Source of the DNA: an uncultured Clostridia bacterium
GTDB lineage: Bacteria > Bacillota > Clostridia > Peptostreptococcales > Anaerovoracaceae
Assembly (NCBI GenBank): GCA_945788655.1
Contig: CALZMV010000088.1
Location: forward strand, 1-5,737
Direction: 5' to 3'
DNA length: 5,737 nucleotides
The position numbers were made by a program, and so were the translations under genes. This document shows positions 1-5,737 of this stretch, piece by piece. Below the pieces are notes generated by a model, which made no database searches, was not told the origin of the DNA, and was given only the letters and a program-made list of their open reading frames with translations. Positions within the stretch are counted from its first letter, which is position 1; every line of letters begins with the position of its first letter.

Positions 1-503
1 CTGTGGAACTGATTTTCTGCAGATCTTGCTCCAACTGCTACATAAGCTAAAATATCACTTAAATATCTGTAGTTTTCTGGATATAGCATTTCGTCTGAAC
101 AGAAGAACTCAGTTTCCTTCATTGCCCTGATGAAGGTTTCTCTAATCATGATAATGCCCTTAAGCATGTCTTCATTCATACTTGGATCGGGCTGGTGAAG
201 CATTCCTTTGTAGCCGCGACCGTTTGTACGCGGCTTGTTGGTATATATTCTCGGAATTATGCAGATTTTATCTTCAACCTCATCCTGTACTTTTCTTAAT
301 CTTGTCAAATAATCAATTACAGCATCCTCGTTGTCAGCTGAGCAAGGTCCCATAATAAGCAAAAATCTGTCAGAAGTTCCATCTAATATATCTTCTATTT
401 CTTTAATCTTTACCAGACGTTTTTTTGCGTATTCATCGCTTATTGGGTACATTTCTTTTATATCTTTTGGTATCGGTAATTTGCGCTTAAACTCCATATT
501 CAT
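1..503 (-). CDS. aroF: DAHP synthase, type I-alpha (AroF/G/H family), N-terminal part, cut by left window edge
   Basis: Catalyses the first shikimate step: PEP plus erythrose 4-phosphate gives 3-deoxy-D-arabino-heptulosonate 7-phosphate, in the cytoplasm and with a divalent metal. Only the first 167 residues are in the window; the family is about 340-360. Visible motifs fit the AroG-type fold: GPCS at 52-55, whose Cys54 matches the metal-binding Cys61 of E. coli AroG; PRIYTNKPRT at 84-93, giving Arg85 and Lys90 (AroG Arg92, Lys97); GRGYKG at 95-100; and GARSAENQ at 158-165 (Arg160 for AroG Arg165). Later ligands lie outside. I chose the ATG at 503, 2 bases after the tyrA stop, because AAGGTGG sits 10 bases upstream; a second ATG at 497 is possible. 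No chorismate mutase domain precedes the catalytic part. It is the last gene visible in the operon. Residues matching AroG feedback positions Asp146 and Pro150 are Tyr141 and Tyr145, so inhibitor control may differ. The choice of symbol among aroF/G/H is arbitrary. Confidence 0.93.
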   Translation of the reverse strand, partial: MNMEFKRKLPIPKDIKEMYPISDEYAKKRLVKIKEIEDILDGTSDRFLLIMGPCSADNEDAVIDYLTRLRKVQDEVEDKICIIPRIYTNKPRTNGRGYKGMLHQPDPSMNEDMLKGIIMIRETFIRAMKETEFFCSDEMLYPENYRYLSDILAYVAVGARSAENQFH

Positions 504-505
504 AA

Positions 506-1375
506 CTAGTCCACCACCTTTTCTTTATCAAACAGCTTTCTTCTTGCCGTTGAATGTCTCATCATTTCCTTTATTCCTGCCTTGTCGGCCTCCATCAGCA
601 TTCTCTCCAGTCTGGAAAACTCCATTGTAAACAGCTTCATCTGATGAAGCAATGCATCTTTATTTAACAGGAAAAGCTCGCTCCACATAACCTCATCGAT
701 TCTTGCAATTCTTGTTAAATCCCTGAAGGAGTCACCTGTATAATCCTCAACATTGTCACTATCATTGCATGTCATAAGCGTCATGGCGATACAGTGAGTA
801 AGTTGGGATACAAATCCTATCATTTCATCATGATCGTAAGGAGACAGAGTAGAAATTCTGTTGAACTTCAATGCCTCTCCTATGCTTCTGCAAAGTTCTA
901 TTGCCTCTTGTGTATTTTTTTCAGTCGGCACTATAATATAGTTTGCCTGATGAAATATTTCTTCGTTGCTGTTTTGAATTCCCAGCTTCTCGCAGCCCGC
1001 CATAGGGTGAGCCGCAATAAATTCACAATCCTCTCTGAGAGTATTCTGAATATCATCAACTATGCAGCCTTTCACACCTGTTACATCTGTAATAATTGTG
1101 CCCGGGCTGAATTTTGACTGATTATCTCTAATCCATTCCTTGAAAATATGTGGATATAATGCAAATATTACAACATCTGCATTTCTTATCATTTCATCAT
1201 CAGCTTCTGTAGATGCCTTCTCAACGATATTGTTTTGAAGAGCAAATTCAACAGTTTCCTTATTTGTATCTATCGCATTGACCTTATATCCACCTTTTGT
1301 CAGACCCTTGGCATAACTTCCTCCAATAAGCCCAAGTCCGACAATCAAAATATTTGTATCTTTACTTATCTTCAA
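506..1375 (-). CDS. tyrA: Prephenate dehydrogenase TyrA, no ACT domain
   Basis: Oxidatively decarboxylates prephenate to 4-hydroxyphenylpyruvate using NAD, the committed step to tyrosine. The 289 residues hold an N-terminal Rossmann domain with GLGLIGGS at 13-20 and an acidic Asp36 at the end of the second strand, which favours NAD over NADP. The helical C-terminal half has HPMAG at 123-127 (His123 is the expected catalytic histidine), SQLTH at 190-194 and GDSFRDLTRIA at 214-224, whose arginines are expected to bind the substrate carboxylate. The family often shows a histidine as second residue of the SQLTH motif; here it is Gln. The chain ends soon after the catalytic domain, whereas many Firmicute TyrA proteins (about 370 residues) add a C-terminal ACT domain; there is also no chorismate mutase domain. 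The start is TTG: an in-frame TAG lies 9 bases upstream, and GAGGT is 8 bases before the TTG. It overlaps the end of aroA by 14 bases. Arogenate use cannot be excluded by sequence alone. Confidence 0.94.
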   Translation of the reverse strand: MKISKDTNILIVGLGLIGGSYAKGLTKGGYKVNAIDTNKETVEFALQNNIVEKASTEADDEMIRNADVVIFALYPHIFKEWIRDNQSKFSPGTIITDVTGVKGCIVDDIQNTLREDCEFIAAHPMAGCEKLGIQNSNEEIFHQANYIIVPTEKNTQEAIELCRSIGEALKFNRISTLSPYDHDEMIGFVSQLTHCIAMTLMTCNDSDNVEDYTGDSFRDLTRIARIDEVMWSELFLLNKDALLHQMKLFTMEFSRLERMLMEADKAGIKEMMRHSTARRKLFDKEKVVD

Positions 1376-2579
1376 TTTTTTCTACCTCAATTCCAAGAGA
1401 CGAAAGTTTTTCAAAGAAGTCAGGAAAACTCTTTGTAACTGCCTCTGCTCCTTCAATTATTCCACCTGTCAAAGTCAGCAGTACTGCATTTGCCATTACA
1501 ATGCGATGATCGTTGTGCCCAAAGATTGCTTCCTCAGGTTTCTTTAATTCTGCAGGCTTAACAATTATTTCATTGTCATAAATTTCAGTCTTAATACCGA
1601 ACTTTTTAAGCTCGGCAGCCATAGTTTCGCCTCTGTCGCTTTCTTTTATTTTCAATCGTTTTGTGCCCTTAAATGTGGCTCCATTCATTACACCGGCCAT
1701 TGCAAAGAGAACAGGTGCAAGGTCCGGACAATCAGAAATTTCAAGAACCGGACACCCCGATTCCAGTTTTCTGAACATTTCGGTATAAACCTTATCACCC
1801 TGTATGCTTTCTTTAGAGAGATTTCCAACCTGAACCTGACCGCCAATCAGGTTAAAAGCATCCAAAAATGCGCTATTGGAATAATCCCCTTCAACTGAAA
1901 CTTCACAAGGGCAATATCGCTGATTACCTTTTAAATAAATGGTTTTTCCATCCTGCCATGAAGCGATAACTCCAAACTGCCTCATAGCAAGAATTGTCAT
2001 ATCTATGTACGATTTACTCTCAATAGGTAATGTGATTTCTATAGTGCTGTCTCCATCAAGCAGCGGTAAGACAAATAAAAGACCGCTAATAAACTGGCTG
2101 GACACATTTCCCGGTACAGAAAAACTACCCGGTTTTAATGGTCCCTTCACAGTTACACCCTTTGCATCCTGAGAAAAATATAGTTCCTTTTCCTTGCACA
2201 AATCACTATACACACCTAAAGGTCTTTCCAGGAGTCTCTGGGCACCGATTAACTCAAAGGTCTGCCCTGATGCCAGACAAATAGGAATAAAAAATCTCAA
2301 GGTGCTTCCACTCTCTCTGCACTGCAGCTTGTCCTCAGCAACTGCAGTCTTAACATCTATTCCCTTGACAAATACAGAGCTGCCATCGTATTCGCACTTC
2401 ACACCTATTGCTTTAAGGCAGTCCATGGTTGCCTGAATATCTTTTGACTGGGCAATGCCATGTACTACACATTCCCCACCGGATAGCCCGGCGCAAATTA
2501 ACATTCTATGTGCCATACTTTTTGATGGTGGTGCATCCACACATCCCTTTGCAATTCCTTTTTTTATGCTGACTTTCAT
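1362..2579 (-). CDS. aroA: EPSP synthase (3-phosphoshikimate 1-carboxyvinyltransferase)
   Basis: Transfers the enolpyruvyl group of PEP to shikimate 3-phosphate, shikimate step six and the target of glyphosate. At 405 residues it is close to the usual length (about 425), with the two-domain motifs in order: PPSKSMAHR at 17-25 (Lys20, Ser21, Arg25 bind substrates); CRESGSTLRF at 87-96, equivalent to the GNAGTAMRP loop of E. coli; SSQF at 160-163; DCPDLAP at 283-289 with Asp286 matching catalytic Asp313; KESDR at 312-316 with Glu313 and Arg316 matching Glu341 and Arg344; HNDHR at 355-359; and KSFPDFF at 383-389. The Gly matching E. coli Gly96 is present (Gly91), while the Pro101 position is Phe96. 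The ATG at 2579 overlaps the aroQ stop as ATGA and has AAGGA 6 bases upstream. The final 14 bases overlap tyrA and carry its ribosome binding site. Confidence 0.97.
   Translation of the reverse strand: MKVSIKKGIAKGCVDAPPSKSMAHRMLICAGLSGGECVVHGIAQSKDIQATMDCLKAIGVKCEYDGSSVFVKGIDVKTAVAEDKLQCRESGSTLRFFIPICLASGQTFELIGAQRLLERPLGVYSDLCKEKELYFSQDAKGVTVKGPLKPGSFSVPGNVSSQFISGLLFVLPLLDGDSTIEITLPIESKSYIDMTILAMRQFGVIASWQDGKTIYLKGNQRYCPCEVSVEGDYSNSAFLDAFNLIGGQVQVGNLSKESIQGDKVYTEMFRKLESGCPVLEISDCPDLAPVLFAMAGVMNGATFKGTKRLKIKESDRGETMAAELKKFGIKTEIYDNEIIVKPAELKKPEEAIFGHNDHRIVMANAVLLTLTGGIIEGAEAVTKSFPDFFEKLSSLGIEVEKIEDK
1384..1388 (-). promoter_or_regulatory. Ribosome binding site that fixes the TTG start of tyrA
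   Basis: On the minus strand GAGGT is followed by 8 bases (AGAAAAAA) and then TTG at 1375-1373. The site lies wholly inside the last codons of aroA, so tyrA initiation probably depends on ribosomes finishing aroA. A TAG stop in the tyrA frame at 1384-1382 excludes any earlier start, and the next in-frame TTG (codon 10) would cut into the NAD-binding strand. Confidence 0.8.
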
Positions 2580-3019
2580 TTTTTATCCTTATACTCCGCC
2601 CACAAATAGTCAATAGCTTCCAAATAACCATCAGTTCCATGTCCCGTAACGGTAAAACAGCAGGCTGCTCTTATGTAACTGATTTGTCTAAAATCTTCTC
2701 TTTCATTCACCTTTGAAATGTGGACTTCAGCCGTAGGAATTCCTACACTTTTTACAGCATCGAGAAGTGCTATGCTGGTATGTGTATATGCTCCCGGATT
2801 AATGACAATTCCGTCCACCTTGTCCCAATAAGCCTTCTGAATCCTGTCAACCAGATCTCCTTCATGATTTGACTGAAAGAATTCAACTTCTATATTATTA
2901 TTAATGCAATGACTGCTGATTTTTAAAAGCAGATCATTGTAGCTTTCTTTTCCATATTTATCCGGTTCTCTAATTCCAAGCATATTTAAATTAGGACCGT
3001 TTATTACCAAAATCTTCAT
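2576..3019 (-). CDS. aroQ: 3-dehydroquinate dehydratase, type II
   Basis: Dehydrates 3-dehydroquinate to 3-dehydroshikimate, shikimate step three. Type II enzymes are small flavodoxin-like subunits that usually form dodecamers and are unrelated to type I AroD. The 147 residues fit the family (about 145-150). Diagnostic motifs are INGPNLNMLGIREP at 6-19 with Arg17; Tyr22 in KYG, the catalytic tyrosine of the mobile lid; INPGAYTHTS at 73-82 with Asn74 and His80; EVHIS at 98-102 with His100; and FRQIS at 110-114 with Arg111. The C-terminal GHGTDGYLEAIDYL stretch matches the usual last helix, with somewhat unusual residues at its start. ATG at 3019 follows the aroEK TAG with no gap, and GGAGG lies 8 bases upstream within the aroEK coding region. 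The gene sits between the enzymes that use its product (AroEK) and make EPSP (AroA). Confidence 0.97.
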   Translation of the reverse strand: MKILVINGPNLNMLGIREPDKYGKESYNDLLLKISSHCINNNIEVEFFQSNHEGDLVDRIQKAYWDKVDGIVINPGAYTHTSIALLDAVKSVGIPTAEVHISKVNEREDFRQISYIRAACCFTVTGHGTDGYLEAIDYLWAEYKDKK

Positions 3020-4255
3020 CTATAGTGCCTCCAATATTTCTGCAGCAGCCTTTTCCAATGAGTCCTGTTCACGAACCACATAATCACAGGTTTTCATATA
3101 GATTGGATATCGTTCTTCGTACCTTTTCATAATCTGTTCCTTAGTTGAAGCCGTAGGTCTGTCTCCTGTAGGTACAAGTTTTTCAACAGATCTGTTTCTG
3201 AAGAATATCTTACCGTTTTGTTTAAGTGCATCAATGTTTTCTTTTTTCAGTACGGCTCCTCCACCTGTTGCGATTATAACACCGCTTTTTAGGGAAACTT
3301 CCTTAATAACTTCTGATTCGAGATTTCTGAAATGTTCTTCTCCGTATTTTTTGAAAATATCAGTTATTGTCATTCCTGCCTTTTCAACTATTAAAGCATC
3401 TGTATCAAAAAGCTCTCTTCCCGTCTTTTTTGCCAGAATCTTGCCAATAGTACTTTTACCGCTTGCAGGCATTCCTGTCAAAACGATATTTGTCTTCCTT
3501 GCAAGGATTCCTTTGAATATCTTTTCTGTTACATCATCGTTAAATCTCGTGGAAAGGAAAAATTCTGAAGCCTTAACCGCCTGAGCCACAAGCATATACA
3601 GGCCGCCTTCTGCCTTTATGCCTTTTTCCAGCGCCTGTGAGACAAGCTTTGTTCTTATAGGATTGTAAACTACATCAATAACACCTTCTGCCAAAGGAAA
3701 AGAGTCCAGATTTACTGCCTGTGCATCAACATTTGGATACATTCCGCAAGGTGTAGTATTTACAATAATTCTGGCATCGCTATGTAACGAAGCCGCATCT
3801 TCATATGAAACAGCCTTATCCCTGCCTGTACGGCTTACACGAATAATATTGTAAGCCCCCATATTTTTCAACACAGCCATAGCCGTTTCGGAAGTTCCTC
3901 CTGTGCCCAAAACGAGCGCCTTTTTACCGCTTACGTCTATTCCGGCATGCTCAATCAAAGCCATCAATCCGTCAAAATCCGTATTGTGACCAAAGAGCTT
4001 ACCATCAATGTTTTTTACGCAATTGACCGCTCCTATATCAGAAGCAACATGACTCATTCTGTCCAGATACTTGATAACCTGCCTTTTATAAGGTATCGTT
4101 ACATTTATCCCCTTAAAACTGGCATTACACATAAACTCGTGAAATTCCTCAGAATTAAGTTCTATAAGATTGTATGTATATTCTGCAACCTGTTCATGTA
4201 TTTCCTTGGAAAAACTGTGTCCAAGTTTTTCGCCAATCAGTCCGTATTCAGTCAT
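3020..4255 (-). CDS. aroE-aroK: Bifunctional shikimate dehydrogenase / shikimate kinase (AroE-AroK fusion)
   Basis: One chain for two consecutive steps: NADPH-dependent reduction of 3-dehydroshikimate to shikimate, then ATP-dependent phosphorylation to shikimate 3-phosphate. Residues are numbered from the upstream ATG at 4267 (415 residues). The AroE half (about 5-255) has LGHSFSK at 15-21 for shikimate binding, NVTIPYK at 55-61 with catalytic Lys61, NTDFDG at 95-100 with catalytic Asp97, the dinucleotide loop GTGGTSE at 121-127, SRTGR at 145-149 for the NADP phosphate and NTTPCGM at 170-176. The AroK half (about 258-415) starts after almost no linker with the Walker A loop GMPASGKST at 265-273, then DTD at 288-290, FRNLE at 313-317, TGGGAV at 334-339, GDRPT at 368-372 (lid) and RYPIY at 386-390. 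All key residues of both enzymes are present, so both halves should be active. I prefer the ATG at 4255 (411 residues) because GGAG lies 6 bases before it; the ATG at 4267 has no ribosome binding site. It follows the aroC stop by 20 bases (8 if 4267 is used). Confidence 0.95.
   Translation of the reverse strand: MTEYGLIGEKLGHSFSKEIHEQVAEYTYNLIELNSEEFHEFMCNASFKGINVTIPYKRQVIKYLDRMSHVASDIGAVNCVKNIDGKLFGHNTDFDGLMALIEHAGIDVSGKKALVLGTGGTSETAMAVLKNMGAYNIIRVSRTGRDKAVSYEDAASLHSDARIIVNTTPCGMYPNVDAQAVNLDSFPLAEGVIDVVYNPIRTKLVSQALEKGIKAEGGLYMLVAQAVKASEFFLSTRFNDDVTEKIFKGILARKTNIVLTGMPASGKSTIGKILAKKTGRELFDTDALIVEKAGMTITDIFKKYGEEHFRNLESEVIKEVSLKSGVIIATGGGAVLKKENIDALKQNGKIFFRNRSVEKLVPTGDRPTASTKEQIMKRYEERYPIYMKTCDYVVREQDSLEKAAAEILEAL
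3028..3032 (-). promoter_or_regulatory. Ribosome binding site of aroQ inside the end of aroEK
   Basis: GGAGG on the minus strand, 8 bases before the ATG at 3019. It overlaps the last codons of the fusion gene, whose TAG stop directly touches the aroQ ATG. This supports the start and suggests coupled translation. Confidence 0.8.
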
Positions 4256-4261
4256 TTTTTT

Positions 4262-4265
4262 CTCC
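4262..4265 (-). promoter_or_regulatory. Ribosome binding site favouring the internal ATG of aroEK
   Basis: GGAG on the minus strand is followed by AAAAAA and then the ATG at 4255. The same bases are part of an upstream in-frame ATGGAG at 4267, which itself lacks any purine-rich site before it. This favours initiation at 4255, but the two proteins would differ only by four residues (MEKK). Confidence 0.6.
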
Positions 4266-4275
4266 ATGTTGTCAT

Positions 4276-5367
4276 TTATTTTGCAAGATAATCAGTTCCA
4301 AATTTTACAGTAAGTAAATCAGCAATAACCAGCGCTGTTACCGCGTCTATAACAGCTCTTGCTCTGTGAATTATTGCCGGGTCGTGCCTGCCTTTCAGGT
4401 TCAATATTGTATCTTCCTTCTTTTTAAAATCCACCGTTTCTTGTTCTTTAAAAATTGAAGGAGTAGGTTTAATTGCTGATCGGAAGACTATTGGCATACC
4501 ATTGGTTATTCCACCGTTGATTCCACCATTGTTATTAGTCTTTGTTACAATCCTATCGCCTTCATATCTGAATGCGTCATTGGCCGCTGAACCCCTCATG
4601 GATGAAAAATCAAAACCGGCTCCAAATTCAATTCCTTTTACTGCAGGGACAGAAAAAATCCCATGGGAAAGCATGCTTTCAACGGTATCAAACCAAGGTT
4701 CACCAACTCCCTTAGGAATACCGATTACAGCAGTCTCCAATACTCCGCCCACGCTGTCACCATCTGCTGCAGCTTTTTCCATTTCAAGCTTGATCTTTTC
4801 TGAGCATTCCTCGTCCAAAACAGGGAACTGAGCCTCAGACAGCATATTAATATCATTAAAGTAATCATCAAACTCCCTGTCATACACTCCATGGCAGTTT
4901 TTAATATGAGTTCCGATGTATATCTGTTTTTCTTCAAGTGCTTTCATTGCTATAGCACCTGCCGCAACTAGGGCGGCCGTTATTCTTCCGGAAAAATGTC
5001 CGCCTCCCCTAAAATCTTCGAAACCATTATATTTATAATAAGCTGTCAGATCTGCATGGGAAGGTCTAGCCACTCTTGAAAGATTGTCGTAATCCTTGCT
5101 CTTTGTGTTCATGTTCCTTATTAAAAGGCAAAGTGGTGTTCCTGTAGTATAACCATTAAAAACTCCACTTAAGAACTCAACTTCATCAGCTTCATGTCTA
5201 GGTGTGGAAATCTTTCCATAGGCACGCCTCTGATTCATTCTATTATCAATATATTCTTTATCAATTTCAATGCCCGGCGCGATTCCATCTATCACAGCTC
5301 CGATAGCAGGACCATGGCTTTCGCCAAACAGAGTTACTGTTATTGCATTTCCAAAAGTATTCTTCAT
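4276..5367 (-). CDS. aroC: Chorismate synthase
   Basis: Converts 5-enolpyruvylshikimate 3-phosphate to chorismate by 1,4-trans elimination of phosphate. It needs reduced FMN, which it does not consume, and normally works as a homotetramer. The 363 residues match the family length (about 350-390). Motifs in order: FGESHGPAIG at 14-23 with active-site His18; QRRAYGK at 46-52; STPRHEAD at 54-61; RPSHAD at 101-106 with active-site His104; FRGGGHFSGR at 119-128; GDSVGG at 203-208; NNNGGINGG at 278-286; KPTPSI at 300-305; and GRHDP at 326-330 with Asp329. The tail after GRHDP (HRARAVIDA) departs from the commoner pattern containing PRAVPVVEA, but the core is intact. The ATG at 5367 overlaps the aroB TGA as ATGA, and AGGAGG stands 7 bases upstream. 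There is no flavin reductase domain, so reduced FMN must come from the cell (monofunctional type). Confidence 0.97.
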   Translation of the reverse strand: MKNTFGNAITVTLFGESHGPAIGAVIDGIAPGIEIDKEYIDNRMNQRRAYGKISTPRHEADEVEFLSGVFNGYTTGTPLCLLIRNMNTKSKDYDNLSRVARPSHADLTAYYKYNGFEDFRGGGHFSGRITAALVAAGAIAMKALEEKQIYIGTHIKNCHGVYDREFDDYFNDINMLSEAQFPVLDEECSEKIKLEMEKAAADGDSVGGVLETAVIGIPKGVGEPWFDTVESMLSHGIFSVPAVKGIEFGAGFDFSSMRGSAANDAFRYEGDRIVTKTNNNGGINGGITNGMPIVFRSAIKPTPSIFKEQETVDFKKKEDTILNLKGRHDPAIIHRARAVIDAVTALVIADLLTVKFGTDYLAK

Positions 5368-5737
5368 TTGAAAGCCTCCTCATAATCTGATAAAAGCTCT
5401 TCTTTAGTTGACTTCACGAATTCGTATATACCAATTTGTCTTACCCTTACGGTAACAACTGCATCTCCTTCTGATTTTTTATCATGCATAGCAGCATCAA
5501 CAACCTCTCTGGAATCAGCATTGCAAGTAACCGGAAGATTTTCCTTTTCCAAAAGAGCTTTAATTCTATCCCTTACGGTTCCTTCCGTCATAGTAAGCAT
5601 ACCCAGAGCTACACATTCTCCATGCAGAAGATTAGTGGAACTTTCAATTCCGTGTCCTAGGGTATGACCAAAGTTGAGAACCTTTCTCAAACCTTGTTCT
5701 TTCTCATCCAGTTCCACTACTCTCGCTTTAATTTTCA
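5364..5737 (-). CDS. aroB: 3-dehydroquinate synthase, C-terminal part, cut by right window edge
   Basis: Second shikimate step: cyclises DAHP to 3-dehydroquinate using catalytic NAD and a metal, usually zinc or cobalt. Only the last 123 residues are present; the family is about 350-370. The reading frame is open to the right edge, so the GTG at 5717 is an internal codon, not the start: the residues before it (KIKARV) continue the family pattern leading into VVELDEKEQGLR. The next stretch, LNFGHTLGHGIE, and then LLHGE carry the two metal-binding histidines expected in this half, and HDKKSEGD is the conserved DKK motif near the C-terminus. The NAD-binding N-terminal half and the metal-binding glutamate lie outside the window. 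It ends with TGA overlapping the aroC ATG. It is the most upstream gene visible in the operon. Confidence 0.95.
   Translation of the reverse strand, partial: KIKARVVELDEKEQGLRKVLNFGHTLGHGIESSTNLLHGECVALGMLTMTEGTVRDRIKALLEKENLPVTCNADSREVVDAAMHDKKSEGDAVVTVRVRQIGIYEFVKSTKEELLSDYEEAFK
5375..5380 (-). promoter_or_regulatory. Ribosome binding site of aroC inside the end of aroB
   Basis: AGGAGG on the minus strand, 7 bases before the ATG at 5367. This is a perfect consensus core lying within the last codons of aroB, consistent with coupling across the 4-base ATGA overlap. Confidence 0.8.

Noticed and set aside
331..630. 99-residue plus-strand frame across the DAHP synthase/tyrA junction, with hydrophobic stretches
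   Set aside because: It is opposite two genes with clear motifs on the minus strand. The hydrophobic look comes from reading the reverse complement of Lys/Glu-rich codons.
3480..3520. Possible frameshifted boundary between separate aroE and aroK genes
   Set aside because: The frame reads through without a stop, and the junction has no start codon with a Shine-Dalgarno sequence, so it is a genuine fusion in this sequence.
3947..4291. 114-residue plus-strand frame spanning the aroC/aroEK junction
   Set aside because: Antisense to the conserved AroE N-terminal domain, with no family resemblance and no ribosome site.
4501..4535. Near-repeat of ATTCCACC and similar units
   Set aside because: It encodes the conserved NNNGGINGG motif of chorismate synthase, so the repetition reflects protein sequence rather than a DNA repeat element.
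4502..4831. 109-residue plus-strand open frame opposite aroC
   Set aside because: Antisense shadow of aroC: the composition mirrors the Gly- and Asn-rich motif on the other strand, and there is no domain or ribosome site.
4725..4937. 70-residue minus-strand open frame inside aroC
   Set aside because: It lies in a different frame within the middle of aroC, whose own frame has continuous family motifs. It has no ribosome site and no recognisable motif.
5715..5717. GTG as a possible start of a short 117-residue gene at the right edge
   Set aside because: The frame stays open to the edge and the residues before the GTG continue the dehydroquinate synthase pattern, so this is an internal Val codon of a truncated aroB.
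1..5737. Search for a terminator, promoter, riboswitch, mobile element, CRISPR array or defence gene
   Set aside because: Essentially all bases are coding. The junctions are too short for a hairpin with a U tract or a leader, and no repeated spacers or transposase motifs are seen.

Overview
This window is the interior of one tightly packed aromatic amino acid biosynthesis operon. Every real gene lies on the minus strand, so transcription runs from the right edge to the left edge. In that order the genes are: the end of aroB (3-dehydroquinate synthase); aroC (chorismate synthase); a fused aroE-aroK gene (shikimate dehydrogenase plus shikimate kinase in one chain); aroQ (type II 3-dehydroquinase); aroA (EPSP synthase); tyrA (prephenate dehydrogenase); and the start of a type I DAHP synthase gene cut by the left edge. 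The products would cover all seven steps of the shikimate pathway from PEP and erythrose 4-phosphate to chorismate, plus the dehydrogenase of the tyrosine branch. Gene order does not follow reaction order: along the transcript the steps are 2, 7, 4+5, 3, 6, Tyr branch, 1.

The genes are separated by almost nothing. aroB/aroC and aroQ/aroA overlap by 4 bases (ATGA). The aroEK stop codon directly abuts the aroQ start. aroA and tyrA overlap by 14 bases, and tyrA to the DAHP synthase gene is 2 bases. Nearly every start has a strong Shine-Dalgarno sequence inside the end of the preceding gene, which fits translational coupling on one polycistronic mRNA. I see no promoter, terminator, leader or attenuator here; those must lie beyond the window. 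There is no non-coding stretch of any size, and no RNA gene, mobile element or CRISPR array.

The moderately low G+C (by eye), strong AGGAGG-type ribosome binding sites, the TTG start of tyrA and the protein motifs point to a Firmicute, most likely a clostridial anaerobe. This is inference from style, not a firm placement. No chorismate mutase or prephenate dehydratase is visible, so prephenate must be made by an enzyme encoded elsewhere.

This is core metabolism, not a new defence or mobile system. The points worth a second look are the AroE-AroK fusion, the DAHP synthase with changed residues at positions that set feedback inhibition in E. coli AroG, the TyrA without an ACT domain, the TTG start of tyrA proven by an upstream in-frame stop, and the double start at aroEK.
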